The notes beneath the pieces are model-generated. The model was not told the DNA's origin. It was given only the letters and a program-made list of their open reading frames with translations, and ran no database searches. The translations under genes were made by a program, and so were the position numbers. Of a stretch of 64,000 nucleotides of DNA, positions 30,900-39,110 are shown piece by piece. Numbering within the stretch: position 1 is the first letter of the stretch; every line of letters starts with the position of its first letter. This DNA is from Zopfochytrium polystomum (lineage: Eukaryota; Chytridiomycota; Chytridiomycetes; Chytridiales; Chytridiaceae): positions 62,001 through 126,000 of the forward strand of contig JAIVFJ010000134.1 of assembly GCA_025765615.1 (NCBI GenBank), read 5' to 3'.

Positions 30900-31284
30900 C
30901 CGCAGACGTGACCGTTCCCGTTGCAAATGTAGGCAGTTTTGCACTGATCGAAATTGGGTTCCATTTGCTTGGGAACCTTTTTCCGAGCAACCTCCATGTG
31001 GTTGAACATGATCTACTTCCTCTCGTGACTCTCTTGGCGTGTAGTGTAGTCCAAAGGGTGGCGCAGGTTTCAGGCGGAGCACCAAAATGGCTGACAAAGC
31101 GTGTTCTGAAAGCAGACAGATGCGGAGAAAGCCGAATGATGGGCTCTGCCACAGCTTTCCAGTCGATGTCTTTGTCGTCCAATTGTTTTGGCATTCCTCT
31201 TTTCATTCTTTCTGTTTTGCGACCTGCCATCTGTTTATAATATATATATTGAAGGTAGGGCAGTGGCTCATCTGATCTCGCCAC
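30900..31284 (-). mobile_element. Possible transposase fragment (HARBI1/PIF-like)
   Basis: A minus-strand frame reads F-R-T-R-F-V-S-H-F-G-A-P-P-E-T-C-A-T-L-W, similar in layout to the F-x-x-x-F-G-x-x-x-x-x-C/V-x-x-L-W segment before the DDE domain of Harbinger-type transposases. No D-D-E residues or terminal repeats can be shown, and the frame breaks downstream. The call rests on one motif and could be wrong. Confidence 0.3.
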
Positions 31285-31327
31285 CTGTGGTCGAATGAAG
31301 TTACACTCATTTTGTTTCGTGCCCGCC

Positions 31328-31431
31328 TGACTCTGCCCTCACCAATTAATGATACAGGAATTCTCGGCTTCCATGGTGGGTTTGGCATCACCTGACTCTA
31401 CCGTTATCAATTAATGGCACTGGAATTCTCG
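31328..31431 (+). repeat. Direct repeat pair, about 39 bases
   Basis: TGACTCTGCCCTCACCAATT at 31328 and TGACTCTACCGTTATCAATT at 31393 both continue to an AATTCTCG end (31366 and 31431). Further down, TTTCCGG...CCGGAAA forms an inverted repeat near 31554-31575, with a weaker copy near 31674-31696. These may be ends of a small non-autonomous element. Confidence 0.55.
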
Positions 31432-31776
31432 TTTCAACCTGGCCGTCGCTTTGTTTCCTTGCCGTCTTCCAATATGGGCACCGGAAAATGTGGCGTGGAG
31501 CCAAGAAAAAAAAACAGCCTGCTGCAGAAGTGACTGCTGGAGACTGATGCTAAATTTCCGGGGAGCCACCGGAAATGATCAGTTTTGGCTGGGGTTGCAG
31601 TTTTGCACCATCAAACCACAAATCCCTTAATTAAAAGTATAGGAAAAAAGAGAAAATTCCGGTGCCTGCCCCATTTTCCGGGAGCTCACTGGAAAGGTTC
31701 GAAAACAGAGGCAAGAAAAAAAGGACAAACAGTGGTGAAGGAGCAATGGGGATGAAGGCCGTCGAGAATTCGACGG

Positions 31777-31783
31777 TATAAAT
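31777..31783 (+). promoter_or_regulatory. TATA-like box
   Basis: TATAAAT 25 bases before the ATG at 31808. The short distance implies a very short leader or a later true start. Confidence 0.3.
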
Positions 31784-31807
31784 GGGCTGGGGCTCTTCTG
31801 TCGGTGT

Positions 31808-32841
31808 ATGGTTCGGAAAAAAGATAACGACAAGGAGTGGAGCGCAGCCGATTGGGAAAATCTCAGTCAACGCGCCCAGGCCCTTTCCCAATCCGGAGAC
31901 CATTGTCTTCAAGCAGAAAACCTCTCCGCCCAAGAAATCAAAACACACTTCCCTTCTTTTGTCAAATTCTCCACTGCGTTCTTCAATAGAAAGTTCCAAG
32001 GTAGTATTCGCATTTCGATCTGAATCCAAAGACCTTTTTACTACTCTTCACTTCCCCGCCTTCCCCCCAATTCACAGAGTGGCGCCAAAAAGCGCTGACA
32101 GACCGTGTGATCTCAAATATCCAGGCTTCAGCCTCGGCAATACTCGCCCTCCCAGTCGTACCTGTCAAACCTCCGCCTGCTCCTCCATCTGTTCGGTCTG
32201 CAGCACCACAATCGCCAGCGCACGCAAGAAAAAAGAGCAAGAAGAAAGACCAGCAAACTCGTCACAAAAGGATGCCTCGGAGACACCATCACGTCGACAG
32301 CAGCGACTTGTCCGACGCTGAAAATGTTTCCCCCAAACCTCCTTCGCCACCAAGGAAGAAAAGACAGCTTTCCCCACTTTCTGTTCGGTCTTCCCGATCA
32401 TCGTCTTCTCGACGATCACGCCCGAAGAGCCCGCCTCCAATGACTTCAGCCCACGCACAGGATGTCGTTGAGATTCCACGAAAGTGTGTCTATCGGCTGA
32501 AGTGTTTCGAGGGCCCCCCAAAAAAGTTTGCTGTCACCTTCCATCCGCTTGCTGGGTATGATGTCGTTGCGACTGTACACGACAACAGGCACGCCATTGT
32601 TATAACATGCACCCTTGCAACTGACGAAAATGACGACGACCCCTGGAATGCCAAGCAGATCCATGATCGGACTTTCAAAAGCCTTACTACTGAGCTGTCA
32701 AATCAAATTGTTCTCGCACCACCGAAATTCGTTGTTGAGGTACCTGTTGATTGTATGCTGTCAGATGTTCTTCAAACCTACCCTGTCAGCAACAATCGAG
32801 GTGCGTTCGGCTATGTGATCTGTGCGGTCCAGCGAGTATAA
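31808..32841 (+). CDS. Unrecognised two-exon protein with a Ser/Arg-rich linker
   Basis: Exons 31808-32000 and 32078-32841 join in phase 1 (GTAGTA donor, TTCACAG acceptor) to 318 residues. Residues 1-80 are helical and Trp-containing (E-W-S-A-A-D-W-E-N-L, ending F-N-R-K-F-Q-E-W-R-Q-K-A-L). A low-complexity basic linker follows (A-R-K-K-S-K-K-K-D; then R-S-S-R-S-S-S-S-R-R-S-R-P-K), which could carry a nuclear signal. The last 120 residues look like a folded alpha/beta domain (C-V-Y-R-L-K-C-F; F-A-V-T-F-H-P; A-I-V-I-T-C-T-L; F-V-V-E-V-P-V-D-C). The family is unknown to me. Lower GC than its neighbours. Confidence 0.65.
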
Positions 32842-33464
32842 TGCCTGTGCAAATACAATTTTTGCAATTTTTTTTTTCTTGTGGTTCCATTTCGGATGAG
32901 CGCAAACGCACATTCCAGTTGCACCCACCGATTTCCCGTGCCCCCCAGTCATCACTCTGCGAAAAGGTCGGCCAGACGTTCCGCGTTCGCTGGCACTCCG
33001 TCACTGGAGAGGCGGGGCAGCGAACATAAAGAACAGAACTGATAGTTTTGCAAAAGACAAACCTGTTATGGCGTCACAAAGAAGGCGCAGGTCGCGAGCC
33101 AGCCAGCCCTCGATTTCAGAGAAGTTCGACAATCGTTTGTTCGTCGTCTCGCCGAAAAAAATCCCCGAAATCAAAGGACGATTCACTCGCCCCACGCTCC
33201 TTTCGCCGGCGATTTTGCTTTTATCCCACATGTGCGGATTTGCGGCATATGTACGTACAGTGCAATATAAATATTCAAATAGAGTTGGTCGAAGAGCAGA
33301 CGGACAGACAGTCAGAGGGAGCAGGGGGAGGGTGTCTCTCGTTGGTGTCTCTCCCCAACTGGATGATGTCAAATTTGAATGGAGCAAACAACTCTCTTCA
33401 TTTCTGGAAAACAACCAGGACGCGGTGTCTTCTTCAGCCTCAACCTCCGCCACAAACCACCCAG

Positions 33465-33860
33465 ATGGACGCCGCAGCCATCGTCATCCCCGGCGCCGCC
33501 GCCGCATTCTACATCGCCCTGCTTGTCGCCGTCCTCCTCGTCATCCTTCGACCGGCACTCGACAGCAACAACAGGAGCCTCGTCTGGGTCGCCGCCTGTC
33601 TCGCCGTGTGGGCTGCCTTCCAAGCCGCGTACGTGCCGATGATGGTGGCCTCGTCCCACTTCGACGTGGCCTGGGCCGCATCCGTGTCCGTGATCGAGGC
33701 GGTGGCCGTTGCGCCGCTCACGCTACTTACGCCACTACCTGACGATGTACGTGGCGTTCCGATCGTCCAATGTTTGAGCTGCGGCTTCCATCTGTCATGT
33801 TTACCTTTGCTTCCTTTCTTTGACCTCTTACTCTGATTTTTTCAAACAAGACGACTCATT
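33465..33860 (+). pseudogene. Truncated, frameshifted copy of the seven-helix membrane protein
   Basis: From M-D-A-A-A-I-V-I-P-G-A-A-A-A-F-Y this matches exon 1 of the intact gene at 59970 (L-L-V-A-V-L-L-V-I-L-R-P-A-L; S-L-V-W-V-A-A-C-L-A-V-W-A). The R-H-Y-L-T-M end of exon 1 is in another frame, showing a small indel near 33730. The GTACGT donor remains, but exons 2 and 3 are not recognisable before the LQWW gene begins at 34048. Confidence 0.7.
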
Positions 33861-34047
33861 ATGAAATGGTGGAAACGATGAATTTTTGGGAAATAGTTTC
33901 ATGATTGGATTCGGAGCGTTACCCACAAACGAGATTTTTGCAAACACCTCGACTTCGCCGCACCGTCACTACCCTTTTCCGTCTTCGAGTCCAAGCCGGT
34001 CGCCTCAAGCCCCACGCAAAGAATAGGTGCACGAAAGCTGTGCGTGA

Positions 34048-34980
34048 ATGGCGCAGCCACTTTTCCTTGTCATCCCCGCAACGGCCGCGGTCGCCATCTG
34101 CACATACACCAGCTCGCCCGGAGATCGTTTCACCCTCTCGACGCTATTCCGCCTTCCTCGCATCCAGGCCCAATGCCTCCTCCAATTGCACGATCTGGAC
34201 CAAACGGGTGGCCGCCCCTTCGGCTCGTACCGGTACGCCGCCGTCCTCGAGTTCTTCCGGCTGCACCTCCCACCCTCACAATTCCACTTTCTGGTCAACG
34301 AGGACGACGAGCCGCTGGACTATGCCAACACGGTGGAAGCACTGGAGTGGTGGAAGGAGAGCGGGCTGGCGCTTCGGTACACGGAAAAGGCAATCTGGGC
34401 GGCTTGCGGTGGCATGTTCGGTTCGGAAAGGGTAGACGTGCTGCAGTGGTGGAAGGACAGCGGCTTGGAGCTCAAGTACGACGAGGACGCTATTGCGGCT
34501 GCGTCCAGAAGCGAATCGATCGACGTGCTTCAGTGGTGGAAGGATAGTGGCCTCGAGCTGCGTTACGATGAGCATGCCTTAGACGGCGCACCCAAGTACC
34601 GGAAAATCGCCTCGTTGCAGTGGTGGAAGGATAGCGGGCTGCCACTTAAGTACACTCCGCACGCTGTGTCCGAGGCCTCGGAAGCGGGGCATACGGACGT
34701 GCTGCAATGGTGGAAGGACAGCGAGATGGAGTTCAAGTACGACGCTCGTGCAATGGAAATGGCCAGCATGCGTGGGCACACGGACGTCCTTCAGTGGTGG
34801 AAGGATAGCGGATTCGATCTCATGTACACAGTTGAAGCTGTCAAAAGCGCCGAAAGGATGGGTCAGATAAACTGCTTGCACTGGTGGAGAGACAGCGGCC
34901 TCGCTGTGGACTGGGCTGCTATCCCTTTCAAGGACTCTGACCACATCGAAGTCCTTGCCTGGTGGGTGCGGTATGGTTGA
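34048..34980 (+). CDS. LQWW-repeat protein lacking the C-terminal cap
   Basis: 310 residues, start M-A-Q-P-L-F-L-V-I-P-A-T-A-A-V-A. The leader has A-V-A-I-C-T-Y-T-S-S-P-G-D-R-F and F-F-R-L-H-L-P-P-S-Q-F-H-F-L. Eight W-W modules run to L-A-W-W-V-R-Y-G, where a stop falls. In the next frame the usual cap continues (G-M-V-E-E-W-L-N-R-F-N-G), so a deletion of about five bases relative to the gene at 37356 has cut the cap off. The gene at 36067 shares the same lesion. The body is otherwise open; it may still work without the cap or be an early pseudogene. Confidence 0.75.
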   Translation: MAQPLFLVIPATAAVAICTYTSSPGDRFTLSTLFRLPRIQAQCLLQLHDLDQTGGRPFGSYRYAAVLEFFRLHLPPSQFHFLVNEDDEPLDYANTVEALEWWKESGLALRYTEKAIWAACGGMFGSERVDVLQWWKDSGLELKYDEDAIAAASRSESIDVLQWWKDSGLELRYDEHALDGAPKYRKIASLQWWKDSGLPLKYTPHAVSEASEAGHTDVLQWWKDSEMEFKYDARAMEMASMRGHTDVLQWWKDSGFDLMYTVEAVKSAERMGQINCLHWWRDSGLAVDWAAIPFKDSDHIEVLAWWVRYG

Positions 34981-35104
34981 GGAGTGGCTGAACCGCTTCA
35001 ATGGCAGCGGAGAGGCTCTGGACACCGTTCTAAGTGAAGGTAAATGTTCGCCTTTGTTGAAAACTGGTAGCGCGACGCTCACACTGCCGTTGGACGAGGT
35101 GCAG

Positions 35105-35311
35105 ACGCCGCCATGAATAAACAACAACTTGTTGCTGACCATGATGACTGAAACGAGTTGGGAGGAGACGGGCTGGTTCGAGGAGTGGCTTAATCGCTTC
35201 AATGACAAGCCCGAGGCCTTAGACTCCATTAATGGTAGAAGGCAGGTTCCCTGCGAAGTTGAAAAATGGTGGCGCGACTATCGTGCCAGGTTCGTCGAGA
35301 ATGATGAATAG
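35105..35311 (+). pseudogene. Detached LQWW C-terminal cap
   Basis: W-E-E-T-G-W-F-E-E-W-L-N-R-F then V-E-K-W-W-R-D-Y-R-A-R-F-V-E-N-D-E matches the end of the gene at 37356-38432 almost exactly, without any preceding module. Its 3' flank (35312-35600) also matches the flank of that gene, so this is the edge of a duplicated segment. Confidence 0.8.
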
Positions 35312-35600
35312 AAGCGCCTTTCGTCAGATTTTGTACTCAACACATACCCCTGCAACTTTAAGCACCCTTGACTCTTCTCAATTATGAACCAATCGCCAGG
35401 CGTAGTACAATCGACAGAACGCTCTGCCTGTCGCAGCCGGGAGATCTCCACAGTATACTCCTTTTATCAAGAGGCGCCCCCCCACTACAACTCAACACGA
35501 CACGCCCGCTTCATGGAATTTTTGGCTCCTTTTTGGCAAAGGGTATTCCAGAACTGGCACGCGGATTACATACTGGCGGACTCAGCACCCACGAAAACGA
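35312..35600 (+). repeat. Duplicated LQWW 3' flank, partner at 38433-38690
   Basis: Shared blocks include CTTGACTCTTCTCAATTATG (35368 and 38485), the GTAGTACAATCGACAGAAC block (from about 35403 and 38520) and GGCGGACTCAG (35576 and 38632), all in the same order. Confidence 0.8.
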
Positions 35601-35605
35601 AGCCT

Positions 35606-36063
35606 TGGCCGCATCCGTGTCCGTCATCGAGGCGGTGGCCCTTACGCCCCTCACGCCTTACGCCCCTCACGCTTATTTATTTCCGCCACTACCTGCCGAT
35701 GTGCGTGGGGTTCTGATTTTCCCAGACTGAGCTGCGCTTCCATCTCACAAATTTATCGCTGCTTTTACAGTCAACAAATCAGCGCGGACAATCACCTCAT
35801 TCATGTCCTCTCCGACTGTTTCGTCGCCTTCGTTGGCGCTATTGGCGCTGTCGGAGCGTCGCTCGAAAAATGGGTGTTGGGTGACAGACGCTCCTCATCG
35901 GCTTGGACCGTTCAGACGGCGGCTAATTGGATTCTTCTCGTCAGCGCGATGCCCCTCCTGTCGCCCCTCAACAACACCTCAACAGACGGATTTTCTGCTC
36001 CTCTCGCAATTCTGCTCACGCTCTCTGTTTTTCGCCTCAAGCTTGGGCCACAAAAGCTCCACG
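35606..36063 (+). pseudogene. Partial copy of the seven-helix membrane protein
   Basis: Starts abruptly inside exon 1 at A-S-V-S-V-I-E-A-V-A (also in the copy at 33465), keeps I-Y-F-R-H-Y-L-P-M at a GTGCGT donor, then an exon-2-like piece from about 35773: F-V-A-F-V-G-A-I-G-A-V-G-A-S-L-E-K-W, then T-A-A-N-W-I-L-L-V-S-A-M-P-L-L. This follows helices 4-6 of the intact protein at 59970. Helices 1-2 and the last exon are missing. It runs directly into the LQWW gene at 36067. Confidence 0.7.
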
Positions 36064-36066
36064 CGA

Positions 36067-37005
36067 ATGAACGAGTCAAAGCCACCTTTCATTCTCGTCC
36101 CGGCCACGGCCACGGTTGCCATCTGCACATACACCAGCTCGCTCCACGATCGCTTCACCCTCTCGACGCTCTTCCGTCTTCCTCGTATCCAAGCCCTATC
36201 CCTCCTCCGACTGCACGACCTGGACCAGCTGGGCGGCCGCCCCATAGGCTCGTACCGCTACGCCGCCGTCCTCGAGTTCTTCCGGCGCCACCTCCCACCC
36301 GAGCAGTTCCACTTCCTGGTTTACAAAGACGACGAGACGCTGAACTATGCCAACACGGTGGAAGCACTGGAGTGGTGGAAGGAGAGCGGGCTGGAGTTGC
36401 GGTACACGGAAAAGGCGATCAGGCGGGCTTGCGGTGGCATGTTCGGTTCGGAAAGGATGGACGTTCTGCAGTGGTGGAAGGACAGCGGCTTGGAGCTCAA
36501 GTACGACGAACAAGCTATTGCGACTGCGTCCAGAAGCGAGTCGATCGACGTGCTTCAGTGGTGGAAGGACAGTGGCCTCGAGTTGCGTTACGACGAGCAT
36601 GCCTTAGCAGGTGCATCCAAGTACGGGAATTTCGCCTCGTTGCAGTGGTGGAAGGATAGCGGGCTGCCACTAAAGTACACTGCGCACGCTGTGTCCGAGG
36701 CCTCGGAAGCGGGGCATACGGACGTGCTGCAATGGTGGAAGAACAGCGAGATGGAGTTCAAGTACGACGCTCGTGCAATGGAAATGGCCAGCAGGCGTGG
36801 GCACACGGACGTCCTTCAGTGGTGGAAGGATAGCGGCTTCGACCTCAAGTACACAGTTGAAGCTGTCAAAAGCGCCGCAAGGATGGGTCAGGTCAAGTGC
36901 TTGCGATGGTGGAGAGACAGTGGGCTGTCTGTGGACTGGGCTGCTGTCCCTTTCAAGGACTCTGACCACATCGAAGTCATTGCTTGGTGGGTGCGGTATG
37001 TTTGA
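36067..37005 (+). CDS. LQWW-repeat protein lacking the C-terminal cap
   Basis: 312 residues from M-N-E-S-K-P-P-F-I-L-V. The leader and eight modules are very close to the gene at 34048, differing at scattered positions (for example L-R-W-W-R-D-S-G-L-S-V for L-H-W-W-R-D-S-G-L-A-V). It ends I-A-W-W-V-R-Y-V at the same point as its sister. The cap is fully open in the +1 frame to 37120 (G-M-F-E-Q-W-L, then F-V-E-N-W-W-R-D-H-L-Y-K), so the truncation is a frameshift inherited from the common ancestor of both copies. Confidence 0.75.
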   Translation: MNESKPPFILVPATATVAICTYTSSLHDRFTLSTLFRLPRIQALSLLRLHDLDQLGGRPIGSYRYAAVLEFFRRHLPPEQFHFLVYKDDETLNYANTVEALEWWKESGLELRYTEKAIRRACGGMFGSERMDVLQWWKDSGLELKYDEQAIATASRSESIDVLQWWKDSGLELRYDEHALAGASKYGNFASLQWWKDSGLPLKYTAHAVSEASEAGHTDVLQWWKNSEMEFKYDARAMEMASRRGHTDVLQWWKDSGFDLKYTVEAVKSAARMGQVKCLRWWRDSGLSVDWAAVPFKDSDHIEVIAWWVRYV

Positions 37006-37355
37006 GCAGTGGCTGCTGAACCACTTCAAAAACAGGTGCGAGGCTGTGGACACCGTTCGCAGTGGACGGCGAATGTTCGCCTTTGTTGAAAACTGGTGGC
37101 GCGACCACCTCTATAAATAAATGACGACTCGTTGCAGACCATTTTCCATTATGACCGACACGCTGCTACCTCCAAGCAGCCCACGAAAAACGAGATGTCT
37201 GTCAACGCAAGGTGTGTTTTCCGCTCCACACACACACCCAACCAGAAACCAGAACACGCAGAACCAACCAATCCGCTCCCCGCCCTCGTTGAACACTCCT
37301 AGCCCCGCAAGTGTGCCAGTGTGGTGGTGCAGATGGTCTGTAAGAGAAAATCGGC

Positions 37356-38432
37356 ATGGAATTGCCACAGATAGCCAAGCCACAAGCGCACTTTCGTGCG
37401 ATTCCCACCGTCCTCGCGGTCGCCATCTGCGCCTACACATACTCCCCCGGCGATCGCTTCGCCGTTGCGACGCTGTTCCGCCTGCCCCGCATCCAGGCTC
37501 CATCCCTCCTCGAGATATACTCCTTCTACCAGACGGGTGGCCGCTCGATCAGCTCGTACCGCTCCGCCGGGGTCCTGGAGCTCTACCGCCGCCATCTCCC
37601 TCCGGAGCAGTTTCATTTCCTGATCTACGAGGACGACGAGCCCCTGAGTCGCGCGAACTCGGTAGAGGCGCTGCAGTGGTGGAAAGACAGCGGGCTGGAG
37701 CTACCGTACACCGAAAAGGCCATCGAGAATGCTTCCGAGCGCGGGCGGGTGGATGCGCTGCAGTGGTGGAAGGACAGCGGCCTGGAGCTCAAGTACGATG
37801 AGAAGGCCATGGAAGCTGCATCCATGAGCGAGTCGATCGACGCACTTCAGTGGTGGAAGGATAGTGGCCTCGAGCTGCGTTATGATGAGGGAGCCTTAAC
37901 TGGAGCAAGCAAGTGGGGCAAAGTCGCCTCGTTGCAGTGGTGGAAGGACAGCGGGCTGCCACTCAAGTACACTGCGGACGCTGTGACCGAGGCTTCGAGC
38001 TCAGGTCTGACGTCGGTGCTTCAGTGGTGGAAGGACAGCTGGATCGAGTTCAAGTACGATGCTCGGGCGATGGAAATGGCAAGCCAGTGGGGCCACGCGT
38101 ACGTCCTCCAGTGGTGGAAGGACAGTGGATACAACCTCAAGTACACGGTGGAAGCTGTCAAAGGGGCAGCAAGGATGGGCCAAATCGACTGCCTGCGGTG
38201 GTGGAGAGACAGCGGGTTGGAAGTGGACTGGGCTGCCGTTCCTTTCAAGGACGCTAAAAAGGCTGTAGTCCTTGACTGGTGGGAGGAGACGGGCATGTTC
38301 GAGGAGTGGCTCAATCGCTTCAGTGACAAGCGCGAGGCCTTCGTCCCCATTAATGGTCGAAGGCATGTTCCCGGCGAAGTTGAAAAATGGTGGCGCGACC
38401 ATCGTGCCCGGTTCGTCAAGAATGATGAATAG
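37356..38432 (+). CDS. LQWW-repeat protein, intact with cap
   Basis: 358 residues from M-E-L-P-Q-I-A-K-P-Q. The leader has V-L-A-V-A-I-C-A-Y-T-Y-S-P-G-D-R-F and L-F-R-L-P-R-I-Q-A-P-S-L-L. Eight W-W modules run from L-Q-W-W-K-D-S-G-L-E-L-P-Y to L-R-W-W-R-D-S-G-L-E-V, then L-D-W-W-E-E-T-G-M-F-E-E-W-L-N-R-F and the cap V-E-K-W-W-R-D-H-R-A-R-F. It is the best complete reference for the 34-38 kb subfamily; the two upstream genes lack its cap. Residues between Tyr and the next Gly-x-x-D are the most variable and alternate between SGLEL and SGLPL modules. Confidence 0.9.
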   Translation: MELPQIAKPQAHFRAIPTVLAVAICAYTYSPGDRFAVATLFRLPRIQAPSLLEIYSFYQTGGRSISSYRSAGVLELYRRHLPPEQFHFLIYEDDEPLSRANSVEALQWWKDSGLELPYTEKAIENASERGRVDALQWWKDSGLELKYDEKAMEAASMSESIDALQWWKDSGLELRYDEGALTGASKWGKVASLQWWKDSGLPLKYTADAVTEASSSGLTSVLQWWKDSWIEFKYDARAMEMASQWGHAYVLQWWKDSGYNLKYTVEAVKGAARMGQIDCLRWWRDSGLEVDWAAVPFKDAKKAVVLDWWEETGMFEEWLNRFSDKREAFVPINGRRHVPGEVEKWWRDHRARFVKNDE

Positions 38433-38690
38433 AAGCGCCACTCGTCAGAGCACTCAACTTATTCTCCTGCAACTTTAAACACTCTTGACTCTTCTCAATT
38501 ATGAACCAGTGGCCAGACGTAGTACAATCGACAGAACACTCGGCAGCCTCACCAGCTTCTCGCTGTGCCTGTCGCAACCTGCTTGGATGGCTCCACAGGT
38601 CACTCCTTTTATCGAGAGCCCCCTTCTGGCTGGCGGACTCAGGACCCACGAAAACCTTCCCCATCCTCTCTCGACTCGCAATCGTTCCTG
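38433..38690 (+). repeat. LQWW 3' flank, partner of 35312-35600
   Basis: Same ordered blocks as the segment at 35312-35600, with small insertions. No gene was recognised inside either copy. Confidence 0.8.
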
Positions 38691-39009
38691 TATCCACAAC
38701 GCGACGACAAGCACCACGAGGATGACCTCGGGAAGGTCTGCAACGACCTCATTGCCCGCGCCAAGGGCAAGCAGCTCAAGGTCAACGGCCCCGACTTCGG
38801 CCATTCTCCTCGCACTGACCCGCGCCCGCCTGGCGATACGCGGAGGTGGAGTAAATTGCGCAGGAGCGTTGGTGAATAGGTTCGAAAGAGTGTCTCTACT
38901 GCCCACTGCAGGGCTTCTTGCGAGTGTCTTCGACGGGTCTAAAAAAGGAAGGCATTCATCCCTTTTTGCAGAAGACAGTCAAGCACTGTCTGTTTCCTTC
39001 TCCATTGGG

Positions 39010-39010
39010 G

Positions 39011-39068
<58 letters not shown>

Positions 39069-39093
39069 GAGAGTGTGTGTGTGTGTGTGTGTG
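39010..39093. repeat. (GA)n then (GT)n microsatellite
   Basis: A GA run with GACAGACAGACA interruptions passes into a GT run, ending 18 bases before the ATG of the HET-domain gene. The tract must lie in its leader or core promoter. Confidence 0.95.
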
Positions 39094-39110
39094 ATCGAAA
39101 GAAAAGAACT

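Noticed and set aside
20954..38432. Regularly spaced near-identical 24-base blocks resembling a CRISPR array
   Set aside because: The blocks encode L-Q-W-W-K-D-S-G inside open protein frames with 87-base spacing (29 codons). They are protein repeats, not CRISPR.
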